DNA of 64,000 nucleotides from VXYL01 sp965199915 (GCA_965199915.1 OZ241348.1:744001-808000), one strand, 5' to 3'; shown: positions 41,201 to 50,200, numbered from the stretch's first letter. Program-made: numbers and translations. The notes: generated from the letters alone by a model not told the origin.

Positions 41201-43789
41201 AAGCAGTTCGTGGGCCTGCTCTCCTTCGCGTCCGGGGTGTCGGGCAGGAGTTTCACCGTCGGCCGGCCGATCGCGCTGTTCCAGGTTCCGGCGGCGGCGG
41301 GCGGCGAGGGGGCGGTGCGCTACGCGGCGCGCGGCCTGCCGCCCGGGCTGCGGTTCGACGCGGACGGGCGGGGACAGTGCGGGCTGCCGCGGTCGGTGTG
41401 CGGGACGCCGTCGGAGGAGGGGTCCTGGACGGCGACGGTGACGGCGCGGGACGGCGCCGGGGCGACCGCGGCGCTGACGTTCTCGATGGAGGTGGTTGCG
41501 GAAGGGGACGCGGACGCGGGGCCGCCGGCGGTGGTTCCGGACGCGGCGCTGCGGGAAGCGGTGGCGCGGGCGCTGGGCGTGGATGCGTCGTCGTTGACGG
41601 AAGGGGACCTGCTGGCGCTTTCGAGTCTGAGCGCGCCGTGGTCCGGGGTGTCGAGCCTGGCGGGGCTGTCGGCGGCGTCGAACCTGCGGCGGCTGGAGCT
41701 GGGAGGCAACGCGGTGGCGGACCTCTCGGAGTTGTCGGGGCTGCGTCTGCTGGAACACCTGGACCTGTCGGACAACGCGGTGTCGGACCTGTCGGCGCTG
41801 TCGGGTCTGACGCGCTTGGAGACGCTGCTGCTGTCGGGAAACCGGGTGTCGGACCTGTGGCCGCTGCGGGGGATGGTTGGGTTGCGGTCGCTGTTTCTGG
41901 ACGGCAACGCGGTGGAGGACCTCGCGCCGGTGGTGTTTCTGGAGTCGCTGGAGGAGTTGTCGCTGAGCGGCAATCCGCTGGTCGGGCTGTCGCCGCTGTG
42001 CGCGCTGCGCGAGTTGAAGCGGCTGTGGCTCGCGGCTTCGGGGCTTTCGGACCTCTCGGAGCTGTCGTGCCTGACCGGTCTGGAGCGTCTGTGGCTCGCG
42101 GACAACGCGGTGGCGGACGCGGGGCCGTTGCGCGGGATGCGGGCGCTGGAGTGGCTGGATTTGGAGCGCAACGCGGTGGCGGGCGTCGCGCCGCTGCGCC
42201 GGCTGAATTCGCTGACGCGGTTGCGGCTGGGCTCGAACCGGGTGTCGGACGCGGGTCCGCTGGCGGCGAACGAGGGCCTCGGCGAGGGGGACGTTGCGGG
42301 ACTGCGGGGCAACCCGCTGTCGGAGGCGTCGATCCAGCGGCATGTTCCGGCGCTGCGGGAGCGGGGCGTGGCGGTGCTGGCGGGTCTGCCGTCGCCGTGG
42401 TTCGCGGCGGCGGGGGACGCTTCGGGGCGGCGTTCGTTCATGCGCCTGATCAACCGCTCGGAGGTTGCCGGGGAGGCGCTGGTGTGGGGCGTGGACGCCG
42501 CCGGGGAGCGGTTCGGCCCGGCGCGTCTTTCCATCGGCGCGGGGCGGACGGCGCACTTCAACTCGGAGGACTTGGAGTACGGCAACGCGGCGAAGGGGCT
42601 TGCGGACGGCCTGGGCGCGCCGACGGCCGGGGGCTGGCGCCTGGAGGTTCTGTCGACGCTGGACTTGGAGGCGCAGACGTTCCTGCGGGCGTCCGGCGGC
42701 CCGCCGTCGGCGCTGCACGACGGGCTGCCGCGGATTGGCGGAACGCTGCGGGCGGCGTTCCTGCCGGCGGGCCGGGAGCGCTCGCCGGCCGGGGCGCTGC
42801 GGGTGTCGAACCCGACCGGCGCGGACGCGACGGTGTTCGCGTGGGGCGTGGACGAGGCCGGGGTCGGTCGGCTGGCGACCGGGCTGGTCGCGCCGGCGGG
42901 CCGGGCGGTGACGGTGACGGCCTCGGAGCTTGAGCGTTGGCGCATGGGTTCGGGCCGCGGCCTCGGCCGCGGCGCGGGGAACTGGCGTTTGGAGCTGACC
43001 GCGCCGTGGCCGCTCGAGGCGCAGGCGCTGGCGGTTGGGGACGGCGGCCGCACGGGGAACCTGTCGGGGCCGGCGGCGGCGCTGGGGCCGGGGGTCGTGG
43101 CGCGGGTGCCGCTGTTCCCGCCGGCGTCGGCGTCCGGGCGCGTCGGCGTGGCGCGGGTGTGGAACCTGGGCGCGGCGGCGGGCGAGGTTCTGGTGACGGC
43201 GGTGGACGACGCCGGGGTTTCCGCCGGACCGGTGGCGCTGGCGCTGGACGCGTTCGCGGCGGCGGAGTTCGACTCGCGCGACCTGGAGGAGGGCGGCGGG
43301 CCGCTGCCGGAGGGCGTGGGCGCGCCGACGCGGGGTTCGTGGCGCTTGGATCTGCGCGCGCAGTTCGGAGCGCGGGTCCACGCCCGCGCGGTGGGCGCCG
43401 GCGGCTACGCCACCGGTCTCCTGGAGGCGGCGCCGCGTTCTGGCGGCGCGGCGCGCGTGTCGATGTTCAATCCGGGTTCGAACCGGACGCAGCGGAGCCT
43501 GCTGCGGCTGGTGAACGACGGCGCGGAGGACGCGGCGGCGACCATCGAGGGCGTGGACGACGCCGGACGCGCCGGCGGCGCGGTGCGCGTGACGGTTCCC
43601 GCCGGGGAGGCGCTGTGGCTGTCGGCGGCGGAGTTGGAGTCCGGCGGCGCGGGCTTCGAGGGTTCCCTCGGCGACGGCGCGGGCAAGTGGCGGCTGACGG
43701 TGTCCTCGGCCGCCCCGCTCGCGGTGATGAGCCTGGTGGAGGACGAGCAGGGCGCCCTGAGCAACCTCTCCACGCCGGGCCGGCGCTAA
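29237..43789 (+). CDS. Giant secreted multidomain protein 1 (Calx-beta-like/He_PIG/GLUG/LRR)
   Basis: A 4850-aa product from ATG 29237; GTG 29210 is an alternative, both are conserved in giant 2, and neither has a good ribosome site. The signal peptide is LLALAALLAGASAFAQ. Order by base: unnamed beta domain and Calx-beta-like to 29970; six Asp-rich/GLUG modules starting near 29977, 31696, 32801, 35608, 36733 and 40168, each opening with a YDxDxDxLIEI-type loop and LNAVRWDLDGDG-type motif followed by GGLVG-x-SYATG-type GLUG motifs; He_PIG-like domains (GLPAGLSLGTP) near 31045, 33870, 37860 and 41205; single or tandem Calx-beta-like repeats (one, three and five copies) between them. About ten LRRs follow (41520-42390), then four ~110-aa repeats to the end. 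The composition indicates a secreted, probably Ca2+-dependent adhesin or matrix protein. No sortase, autotransporter or PEP-CTERM signal is visible. Confidence 0.88.
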   Translation: MPNLRAGLLALAALLAGASAFAQSAVVASTNPATLNQANLRMAQIAVNLTSATYTATAAPSHFTLTTTIPGLAVHSVTFNSDRNVATLRLHWDGSDFDAAATIAVTVDAAATTHNAALTTTNTAAVGVARWVNVSAKTVALAEGGSGAYTVVLESPPTGNVTVTVTSDNAAVTVGGSTTSTTLTFSTTNWATAQSVSLAAAADNADTVDELALVTNVATGGGYSSSTAANRTVRVTVADDDTRTGTDYDADDDQLIEIDSLAKLNAVRWDLDGDGAASSGNATAYAAAFPGAAAGMGCPDSGDADALGNCAGYELTADLDFDTDGDGDVDTDDTYANWDPIGGTYTAVLDGNGYVLSNLTIQRSGQIGLFDTLGSGGVIRGLGVADASVRGTGQLGDIVGIGILAGEIQTGSRIVASYTGGAVAATNTRVVRVGGLVGVGDNAVVLASYSAAAVSSGPGGNNQRAGGLWGAVTGGAIRASYAVGAVTEGASGHRVGGLAGTAFGSGTAMPDSYCGTATGQNNCVDFQTLGASVSVPRQTTAALQGPTSAAGIYAYWDDYDIDDDGRIDADDDPWHFGQANQYPVLKWRGHSPTAQLAAQLVGQTDTAPSYAGISVSAKTYAFGTAIQPFQIPAPTGGNGTYDYTVTGLPYGLFFDEDGTGPCRAVRTVCGTPRPTATTVATVTVTVADADANVADSDRATLTFTITVQRPAVVVSPERLALTEGGSGSYAVVLDTAPSANVTVAVASDNAAVTVGASSLTFTTQNWNTAQSVTVTAGGDADAVDEAAAVTNTAASTDTSYNGLSGEVRVVVDDDEATGTDYDADNDGLIEIDSLAKLNAIRWDLNGSGASSNPGYAAAFAGAATGEHMGCPDSDADADGDCAGYELTADLDFDTNGDGAVDASDAYPNWAPIGGDYNAAFHGNNRTISNMTMTGGGERGLFYGLGGSSRVSNLGLIDFAVTSTSGPSALYRGVGALAGHADGTIEAVYVRGGTVSASSGGGRGVLVGGLVGYLLWNGVIRACYSTAAVSGYGVLSPAVGGLVGYTSAPIVASYAAGRVHVQVSSQTGNAGGLVGWAVSNLSVFTNSYARGRISWTGSARRGGLLARRSQSGTAPGSTWDRQTTGQGGGQTTSDLQAPTGYTGIYAAWDDHDTNGDGVVDADDDAWDFGNGYHYPVLKYGGMDTASQYNDYDADDDGLVDITTLAQLNAVRWDLDGDGSPSAGNESSYYSGAFNHPVFNADDTGLPCPTTTDDADANDCRGYELLNDLDFDTDGDGSTHTSGTGDAGDAYNNSGMGWAPIGPESTPSARTHFNATFDGNGKLIDNLFVNRARHWSGLFAGLAGNAKVLALGLPDARVQGGNGSVGALAGQNNGHVGAVWASGSVAGTSTVAGLVGYVDGSGSVVASYSTAAVSCTGTSGAGLASSIGSSASVAASYSTGTVTGASCTNKAGFVQNNNGTVTASYWDTGLSAIAGNPPLGRSSSALRTPTAYGATANDIYRLWDEQDVDGDGATGDGDDADPWDFGRSIDHPILKYRGLAAAPQLDAQPDTAPDFGTATVANKTFQNGRPIQTFQIPAAGAGNGVLRYAANGLPAGLALGTPTCADARTVCGAPTADTVAPVTVTITVSDSDSTVGSGDQDTLTFTVEVVTPTAAISSPAALAEATLNGATVTVALTNAAFEVGAMAANFTLTTNPGLSGLSVASVGTVSAGDTSATLTLGYTGGNFDTVRTFAVTVADLAHTLAGALTTATVNIVPTPSVWVNPTTLTLTEGGSSATYAVRLGSQPTGNVVVTATSDDAAATIDTDATPLTRTLTFTPMDWNTAQMVTVSPADDDDAVDESATINHAVSNYGVLGAASVSVTVEDDEAAAIVIDADPSTATVVDPGPVALREDAMHAENSATYSVKLMSEPTGTVTVTVTSTDAAAVTVDTAAATGLQSTLSFTTTNWDTAQTVTLAAVQDADPNSEEIAIHHEANGGGYMSVEARLMATVADDDVGVIVDTDPNMSGDQTTPLALNEGQVTTYTVRLSTLPVGGNVSVVVASDNPAIDIVAGTSGGTFGSAASLTFTATDWATAQTVRVLAEQDADAVGERGTIANDPVGAQYGSAATINIAATAQDDEMDGADYDTDDDNLIEIDSLAKLNAVRWDLDGDGDVDSSANEASYRAAFAGSIMAEDMGCLDGPDADQEGDCAGYELRADLDFDTDRDGDVDADDPNSHANWTPIGTYTAAFEGNRRTISNLTTSGAGDRGLFAELGTGSSVSNLGLVDVAVSSTGIAGALAGVNRGTVAAVYASGAVSADGAASVRAGGLVGRHSGGDVKASYATAVVSARSNAFIYVGGLVGWSDAAIAASYATGAVRASGTGNARIGGLVGRVEGTAAVVTNSYATGAVSSAAAGSSPAIGGLVGAATGSAPAAAASYWDSATTGQSSSAVGTTQTTSGLQTPTGYGTSTDVFAAWDDYDTNADGTVDADDDAWDFGSARNYPALKYGGLDPVAQRTDYDADGDGLIDITTLGQLNAVRWDLDGNGAPSTGNETSFHAAGAFLNPRFQPGGAGLCPTTGDDADDDDCRGYELLNDLDFDTNGNGATWTAPGGTVTGDTGDAYNNAGAGWMSIGSTGTNTAANYTATFDGNGHVIDNLFINRGTWLYQGLFAGTTASAVITSLGLPNIRIQAAQNLTGGLVGVHRGRIAAVWSSGTVRAGSAPGGLVGGTTTASARVVASYSAAAVECTSSAGNAVAGGLVGYHDGGAIAASYSTGRVTGACPAGNKGVFTLVASGSVAASYWDTTQTGIADDTENPPQPPEGRTTAVLQAPTDYDTIVGSPGEALYAAWDDQDVDGDGVSGEAEDDDPWDFGRPNQHPILKYRGLAAAPQLDAQPDTAPAFATSTLAAMTFPGGVAIQPFQLPAVTAGNGAYVYTPSGLPAGLSLGTPDCATARTVCGTPTAATSTTVTVTVDDGDSNMATGDSDTVAFMVTVPQASARIAGTVPAPLTETNLHGATVRVVLSGTVFAARIAPSSFQLVATPPIAGLSIASATRASDTEASLGLRFDRTNFDTQATLLVRVLAAAHRFGGDQDTGTVAVAPAIGVTLSATDLTLEEEPGSTNANYGSYTVALTGQPPGVVTVTPTSSNPDVTLSGSVSFNATTWNSPATVGVTAGRDDDAVDDVAHITHAVQGIPGVASGPRVRVAVNDDDSQGLTLDAATLTASGVTEGMTATYTAVLDSEPTGPVTVSISSSEGAVTVDADSGAAGAQDTLLFHAMNWDTAQTVTVRAAEDDDGEGGTATLTHAVSGADYGEVEDADVSFAVTDNDAKGATLSTTALNVQENGTAEYTLVLDTEPVGGAVSVPLGVGVAANTVTRSPSALTFTAQNWDAPQTVTVTGVDDANTGNEIVALGHAPTGGGYDGVSISNINVTAVDDDVAGLKVSPVNLTVAEGATATYTVRLNVAPTGTVAVTVGGATAKLTADTGTPGDQTALSFDAANWNTARTVTVAAVADDDGADETVGLSHTVTGTGDYAALAAIRRPGVDVLVRDDETAGVVLAPTSLAIDEGGAATYEVSLSAPPASGTTTIAIAAAGAAGLTVDASTLSFTGTTWDTAQTVTVTAVADHARLTDAEGTLTHAVSGYGAVDSGPDLPVRVANTTVDHDADADGLIEIDSLAKLNAMRWDLDGDGTSATSSYAAVFPNARGGGVCPTATSGVACRGFELTTDLDFDTDGDGRTWTEVGGVVSGDDGDQYYNGGLGWEPVGDATGIPSSYYRAVFRGNGHVVGNLFVNRNRGATGYAGLFGLVVGAGRIESLGLVDGYARDRYSGLLAGFSNGAVAGCYSTGRVVATDAQFAAGGGLIGVFGSTGGGHGSVAASYSTARVTSAHDAGGLVGRVANPGTATIDSSWAAGRVSGASGVGGLVGAVVDNTAATTASYYDNVATGQTTSARGAGRSTADLRRPTGYTGIYATWDVDLDGDYEADDPWDFGSSSQYPSLKWRGFDVTKQFVGLLSFASGVSGRSFTVGRPIALFQVPAAAGGEGAVRYAARGLPPGLRFDADGRGQCGLPRSVCGTPSEEGSWTATVTARDGAGATAALTFSMEVVAEGDADAGPPAVVPDAALREAVARALGVDASSLTEGDLLALSSLSAPWSGVSSLAGLSAASNLRRLELGGNAVADLSELSGLRLLEHLDLSDNAVSDLSALSGLTRLETLLLSGNRVSDLWPLRGMVGLRSLFLDGNAVEDLAPVVFLESLEELSLSGNPLVGLSPLCALRELKRLWLAASGLSDLSELSCLTGLERLWLADNAVADAGPLRGMRALEWLDLERNAVAGVAPLRRLNSLTRLRLGSNRVSDAGPLAANEGLGEGDVAGLRGNPLSEASIQRHVPALRERGVAVLAGLPSPWFAAAGDASGRRSFMRLINRSEVAGEALVWGVDAAGERFGPARLSIGAGRTAHFNSEDLEYGNAAKGLADGLGAPTAGGWRLEVLSTLDLEAQTFLRASGGPPSALHDGLPRIGGTLRAAFLPAGRERSPAGALRVSNPTGADATVFAWGVDEAGVGRLATGLVAPAGRAVTVTASELERWRMGSGRGLGRGAGNWRLELTAPWPLEAQALAVGDGGRTGNLSGPAAALGPGVVARVPLFPPASASGRVGVARVWNLGAAAGEVLVTAVDDAGVSAGPVALALDAFAAAEFDSRDLEEGGGPLPEGVGAPTRGSWRLDLRAQFGARVHARAVGAGGYATGLLEAAPRSGGAARVSMFNPGSNRTQRSLLRLVNDGAEDAAATIEGVDDAGRAGGAVRVTVPAGEALWLSAAELESGGAGFEGSLGDGAGKWRLTVSSAAPLAVMSLVEDEQGALSNLSTPGRR

Positions 43790-43859
43790 GCCGCGTTTGT
43801 GATGGAGACGAGGAAAAGACGAAAAGCGATGTCGGATAAGTGGGAGGTCTACATGTGGG

Positions 43860-43959
43860 GGCGGGCCGCAAGGTAAAGGTACGGAGAACCTGCTACTCGT
43901 AGGAGTATGTCCAGGCGGCGGCAGGTTGGTAGTTGTGCTCAAAGAGCTTCCCACCGAAA
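43860..43959 (+). pseudogene. Fossil of an Xre antitoxin/RES toxin pair
   Basis: GGCGGGCCGCAAGGTA (43860-43875) matches the middle of the intact antitoxin gene (56945-56960). 43883-43959 matches the antitoxin end and toxin start (from 57126), including the antitoxin stop and the toxin GTG. About 165 bases between the two blocks are lost and two further bases are missing (cgtaGGAG against cgtaaaGGAG), so no product can be made. It sits at the same place after giant 1 as the intact pair does after giant 2. Confidence 0.85.
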
Positions 43960-44009
43960 GCTCACTTCGGGCAGCCGCCGGCGCCCACCACGCGCCACCA
44001 ACACCAACG

Positions 44010-44039
44010 TTGACACCGCATGGACGACTCTGGCATAAC
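44010..44039 (+). promoter_or_regulatory. Promoter of the second giant surface-protein gene
   Basis: TTGACA (perfect) and CATAAC are separated by 18 bases, with TG one base before the -10. It is homologous to the promoter of giant 1. The -35 is better here and the -10 one base worse. The distance from promoter to leader element is longer than in copy 1. Confidence 0.6.
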
Positions 44040-44113
44040 CGCCACCCGGATCGTCCGTTGGGGCATGGATAGGTAGATAGGGCGGGTCCGCTCTTTCAAG
44101 CGGGCGAGTGCGC

Positions 44114-44158
44114 GGGAGTCGACTGCGGTGGGTGTCTACTTTGGTCAAGGGAGTGATT
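44114..44158 (+). repeat. Conserved leader element, copy 2 (45 bp)
   Basis: It differs from copy 1 at a single base, which changes the ATG of the short frame to GTG. Homology to the copy 1 region continues to the start codon at 44220. The rest of the 430-base gap after giant 1 holds the fossil toxin-antitoxin, the promoter and unassigned sequence. Confidence 0.85.
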
Positions 44159-44219
44159 CGGCGGCAGCGCTCGCGCTGACGCCAACGCCGGCGTGACTGC
44201 TTTGGCGACGGTTCTTCGA

Positions 44220-47200
44220 ATGCCGAACCTTCGCGGCCTCCTTGCGCTGGCGGCGCTGCTCGCCGGCGCGTCGGCGTTCGCGCAGTCGGCCGTCATCGCC
44301 TCCACCAGCCCAGCGACGCTGAACCAAGGCAACCTGCGCACGGCGCGGATCGCCGTCAACCTCACCGGCGCCACCTACACGGCCGCCGCGGCCACCTCCC
44401 ACTTCACCTTGAACACCACGATACCCGGCCTCACCGTGGACAGGTTGTGGTTCAATTCCGGCAGAACCCGCGCCATCCTGTACCTGCGCTACGACGGATC
44501 GGACTTCGACGCCGCCGCCACCATCTCCGTCACCGTCGCCGTCGCCGCCACGACCCACAGCGCGGCGCTCACCACCGGCACGGTGTCGGTCGCGCCGGGG
44601 CGCTGGGTCAACGTCTCGACGGAAAGCGTTGCGCTCACCGAGGGCGGCGGAAACAGCGCCTACACTGTGGTGTTGGAGAGCCCGCCCACCGCCACCACCA
44701 CAGTCACCGTCACCAGCGACAACGCCGCGGTGACCGTGAGCGGCGCCGCATCGACCACGCTCACGTTCACCATGCAGAACTGGAACACCGCGCAGGCGGT
44801 CACCGTCGCGCCGGTGGACGACAACTCGGACGCGGTGGACGAGCTGGCGCTGGTGGCCAACGCCGCCACCGGCGGCGGCTACATGGACACCGCCAACACC
44901 GCCGCCGTGGTGCGCGTCACCGTGGACGACGACGAGCAGACCGGCACGGACCACGACGTGGACAACGACCGCCTGATCGAGATCGACTCGCTGGCCAAGC
45001 TGAACGCGGTGCGTTGGGACCTGGACGGCGACGGCACGCCGAGCGCCACGTCGACCTACCTGGCCGCCTTCGCGGGCACGGTGGCGATGGAGTACATGGG
45101 TTGCCCGGACGCCGACGCGGACGCGGCCGGCGACTGCGCCGGCTACGAGCTCACGGCGGATCTCAACTTCGACACGGACCGCGACGGCGACGTGGACGCG
45201 GACGATCCGAACTCCTACGCCAGCTGGATTCCCATCGGCAAGCTGCCCGGCGATTCGAACACCGACGTGCGCTCCTACACCACGACCTTTCAAGGCAACG
45301 GACACACCATCTCCAACGTGAGAGTGAATCGACCCAGCGACTATTACGTCGGTTTCTTCTCGCGCGTGGGGAGCGGTGGCCGGGTGACCGGGCTGGGGCT
45401 GGTCAATCCGGACATCTACGGCAACGGCGACGTACACATAGGCGTCTTGGCCGCCATAAACCAAGGCACGATCGGCGCCTGCTACGTCTTGGGCGGCCGC
45501 GTGCGGAGCGCCGGCCCAGGCTCGACGGACAACATGGGCGGTTTCGTGGGCCACAACAATCCAGGCACGATCGTCAACAGCTACGTCAGCGGCACCCATC
45601 TGCACGCCGAAAGCGCGGGCACCAATGCCTTCATGGCTGGCTTCGTGTCCGACAACGACAACGGCACGATACGGGCCAGCTACGCCGTCGCGACGCACTC
45701 CGGGCCTTCCGGCGGCGCCCGCAGGTTCCACGGCGTCGTGAGCCGCTCCCAACAAACCGTCACGGACACCTACTGGGACAGCTCGGTGTCCTCCCGGCTG
45801 GGGAACCTCTACCAGGTCAGCTACGACGGAAGCCAGTCCACGACGAACTTGCAGGCACAGCTGGGCTACAGCGGCATATACGCCAACTGGAATAATCACG
45901 ACGTCGACGGCGACGGCGCCATCGACGACGTTTGGGACTTCGGCACAGCCCGCAACTACCCGGCGCTGAAGTACGGCGAATTCGATCCCGCTCTCCAGCG
46001 CACCGACTACGACGCCGACGCCGACGGGCTGATCGACATCGCGACGCTGGGGCAGCTGAACGCGGTGCGCTGGGACTTGGACGGCGACGGCGCCCCGTCC
46101 ACGGGCAACGAGGCGACCTTCCACGCCGCGGGCGCGTTCCTGAACCCGCGCTTCCAACCCGGCGGCGCCGGCCTCTGCCCGACCACCGAAGACGACGCGG
46201 ACGACGACGACTGCCGGGGCTACGAGCTCTTGAACGATCTCGACTTCGACACCAACGGCAACGGCGCCACCTGGACGGCGCCCGGCGGCACGGTCACGGG
46301 CGACACCGGCGACGCGTACAACAACGCCGGCGCCGGCTGGATGTCCATCGGCTCGACGGCGGCGAACACCGCGGCCAACTACACGGCGACCTTCGACGGC
46401 AATGGCCACGTCATCGACAACCTGTTCATCAACCGCGGCACGTGGCAGTACCAGGGGCTGTTCGCGGGCACCACCGCGAGCGCGGTCATCACCTCGCTGG
46501 GCCTGCCGAACGTCCGCATCCAAGCCGCGCAGAACCTGACCGGAGGGCTCGTCGGGGTGCATCGCGGGCGCATCGCGGCGGTCTGGTCGAGCGGCACGGT
46601 GCGGGCGGGCAGCGCTCCGGGCGGCCTGGTGGGCGGGACGACCACCGCGGGCGCGCGCGTCGTCGCCAGCTACAGCGCGGCGGCGGTGGAATGCACGTCG
46701 AGCGCCGGCAACGCCGTGGCCGGCGGTCTGGTGGGCTACCACGACGGCGGCTTGATCGCCGCGAGCTACTCGACCGGACGTGTGACGGGCGCGTGTCCGG
46801 CCGGCAGCAAGGGGGCGCTGACCCTCGTGGGCAACGGCACGATAACGGCGAGCTACTGGGACACGACCTTGAGCCAGATCGCCGACGACACGGAAAACCC
46901 GCCGCAGCCGCCGGAGGGCAGGACGACAGCCGTGCTGCAGGCGCCGACGGACTACGACACGGTCGTCGGCGATCCCGGCGAGGCCATCTACGCGGCGTGG
47001 GACGACCAGGACGTGGACGGCGACGGCGTCTCGGGCGAGGCGGAGGACGACGACCCGTGGGACTTCGGGCGCGCGAACCAGCACCCGATCCTGAAGTACC
47101 GCGGCCTCGCGCCGGCGCAGCAACTGGACACGCAGCCGGACACGGCGCCGGACTTCTCGGGCACGGTGGCGGACATGACGCTGCCGGGCAACCTGGCGGT

Positions 47201-50200
47201 GGAGTTCCAGGTTCCGGCGGCCACCGGCGGCAACGGCGTGTACCGCTACGCAGCGGGCGGGCTGCCGGCCGGGCTGTCCTTCGGCCTGCCGGACTGCGCC
47301 ACCGCGCGCACCGTGTGCGGCGCGCCCACCGCGGCGCACACCGGGACCGTGACGATCACCGTCAACGACAGCGACAGCAACATGGCGGCGAACGACCGCG
47401 ACACGCTGACCTTCTTGGTCACCGTGCCGGCGGCGTCCGCAAGCATCTCCAGCACCACGCCGCCGGCGCTCATGGAAACCAACCTGAACGGCGCGCGGGT
47501 GGTCGTCGAGCTGGCCGGCACCGTGTTCGTCGGCGGCGTCTCGCCGTCGAGCTTCCAGCTGGCGACCACGCCGACCATCGCCGGCCTCTCCATCGCCTCG
47601 GCGGTCCGCGACAGCGCCACCCAGGCGACGCTGACGCTGCGCTTCGACGACACCAATTTCGACACCCAGGGGACGCTGCTGGTGCGGGTGCTGGCGGCGG
47701 CGCACCGCTTCGGCGGCGACCAGGACACGGGCACCGTGGCGGTGGCGCCGGTCCGCGGCGTGATGCTCTCGGCGACGACGCTGGCGCTGGCGGAGGATCC
47801 CGGAACCAGCAACGCCAACGTCGGCACCTACACCGCGGTGCTGACCGGCCAGCCGACGGGCCCGGTGACGGTGACGGTCACCAGCGTCGATCCGGCCGCG
47901 GTGACGGTGGACACGGCCGCGGCGACCGGCTTGCAGAGCACGCTGTGGTTCACGACGACGAACTGGGACACGGCGCAGACGGTGACCTTGACGGCCGTGC
48001 AGGACACCGACTCGAACGGCGAGGAGACGGCCATCGACCACGCGGCGCAGGGCGGCGGCTACGACGGCGTCACGGCGCGGCTGGCGGCGACGGTGGCGGA
48101 CGACGACTTGGGCGTGATCGTGGACACGGACCCGGACACGCCCGGCGACCAGCTGGTGCCGCTCGCGCTGCGCGAAGGACAGGTCACGACGTACACGGTG
48201 CGCCTGTCGACGCTGCCGGTCGGCGGCAACGTGACGGTGGCGGTGTCCACGACCAACGGTGCCATCCGCGTCGCGGAAGAAACCGGGGCGTTCTCGACCG
48301 CGGCGGTGCTGACGTTCACCGCGACGGATTGGGGCACGGCGCAGACGGTGCGCGTGCGCGGCGAGCAGGACGCGGACGCGGTGGGCGAGCGGACGACGAT
48401 CGCCAACAACCCGAACGGCGCCCAGTACGACAACGCCGCGACCATCAACATCGCCGCCACGGCCCAGGACGACGAGATGGACGGCGCGGACTACGACACG
48501 GACGACGACAACCTGATCGAGATCGACTCGCTGGCCAAGCTGAACGCGGTGCGCTGGGACCTGGACGGCGACGGCGACGTGGATTCGAGCGCCAACGAGG
48601 GGAGCTACCGCAGCGCCTTCGCGGGTTCGATCATGGCCGAGGACATGGGCTGCCTGGACGGCCCGGACGTGGACGACGAGGGCGACTGCGCCGGCTACGA
48701 GCTGACGGCGGACCTGGACTTCGACACGGACCGCGACGGCGACGTGGACGCGGACGATCCGGGCTCCCACGCCAACTGGGCGTCCATCGGCGGCACCTAC
48801 TCGGCGACCTTCGACGGCAACAACCATGTGATCTCCAACCTGACCATCGTCGACGCGGCGGGCAGCGCGGGACTGTTCAACACCGTGAGCGGCGCCGTCC
48901 GCGGCCTGGGGCTGGCGGACGTCGACGTGAGCGGCGTCGGCGGCAGCAGCACCGATATCGCGCCGCTGGCGGCGGTGGTCAACGGAACGGTGATCGCGTC
49001 CTGGGCCTCGGGGCGCGTGCATGTCGGTTCGACCGGCCTCGCCCGCGCCGGCGGGCTGGTGGGCAGGGTGACCGGTTCCGGCTCCCGGCTGGCGGCCAGC
49101 TACTCCACCGCGAGCGTCACCGGCGCGGGCAACTCCGCCTCCTACGCCGGCGGGCTGGCCGCATTGATCCACAACGGGGCGACGGTGGTGGCCTGCTACG
49201 CGACGGGACTGGTCGACGAGGGCGGCAGCGGCAGCGTGCGCGCCGGCGGGTTGATCGGCGGCAACACTGGGCCCACCACGGTGAGGGCGTCGTACTTCGC
49301 CGGCACGGTTGCGGGCAGCGGCGTGAGCGGTGTGACCGCCGCGGACGACGGCAGCGGCGAGAACTACTACAACGTGTACTACGACTCCGGCACCACGGGG
49401 CTCACGGCGGGGTCGGCGGCCCAGACCACCAGCGCCCTGCAGGGGCCGACCTCCGCGACCGGCACGCTGTACGCGGCCTGGGACGATCTGGACGTGAACG
49501 GCAACGGCGATGCGGACGAGGACCCGTGGGACTTCGGCAGCGCCTGGAACCATCCGGTGCTGAACTACGGCGGGCTGGACCCGGTCGCCCAGCGCACCGA
49601 CTACGACGCCGACGGCGACGGGCTGATCGAGATAACGAGCTTGGCGCATCTGGACGCGGTGCGGTGGGACGTGGACGGCGACGGGGCGCCGGCGCCGGGC
49701 GCCACGTCGACGGCGGCCTACTTCACCGCCACCAGCACGTTCTTCAACGCGGTGTTCAACGCCGCCGGCACGGGCCTGGCCTGCCCGACGACGCCGGACG
49801 ACTTGGACGACAACGACTGCCTAGGCTACGAGCTGGCGGGCGACCTGGACTTCGACACGGACGGCAGCGGCGCCGTGGACACCAGCGACGCCTACCCCAA
49901 CTGGGCGCCCATCGCCAACTGGGCGACGACGCTCGACGGCGGCGGCCACGTGATCAAGAACCTGACCGTGAGCGGCGTCGGCAACGACCGCGGGCTGTTC
50001 GCGACGGCGACGGCGGACGCGACGGTCCGCTCGCTGGGGCTGGTGGACGTCTCGGTGACGGGCAGCGGCGTCCGGCTGGGCGCGTTGGCGGGCACGTACT
50101 ACGGGCGCATCGCGGCGGTGTACGCGACTGGCGAGGTGACGGGGGCCGGCGGTTTGGGCGGTCTGGTGGCCGAGGTGCGGTCGTCGTCGGCGCGCATCGT

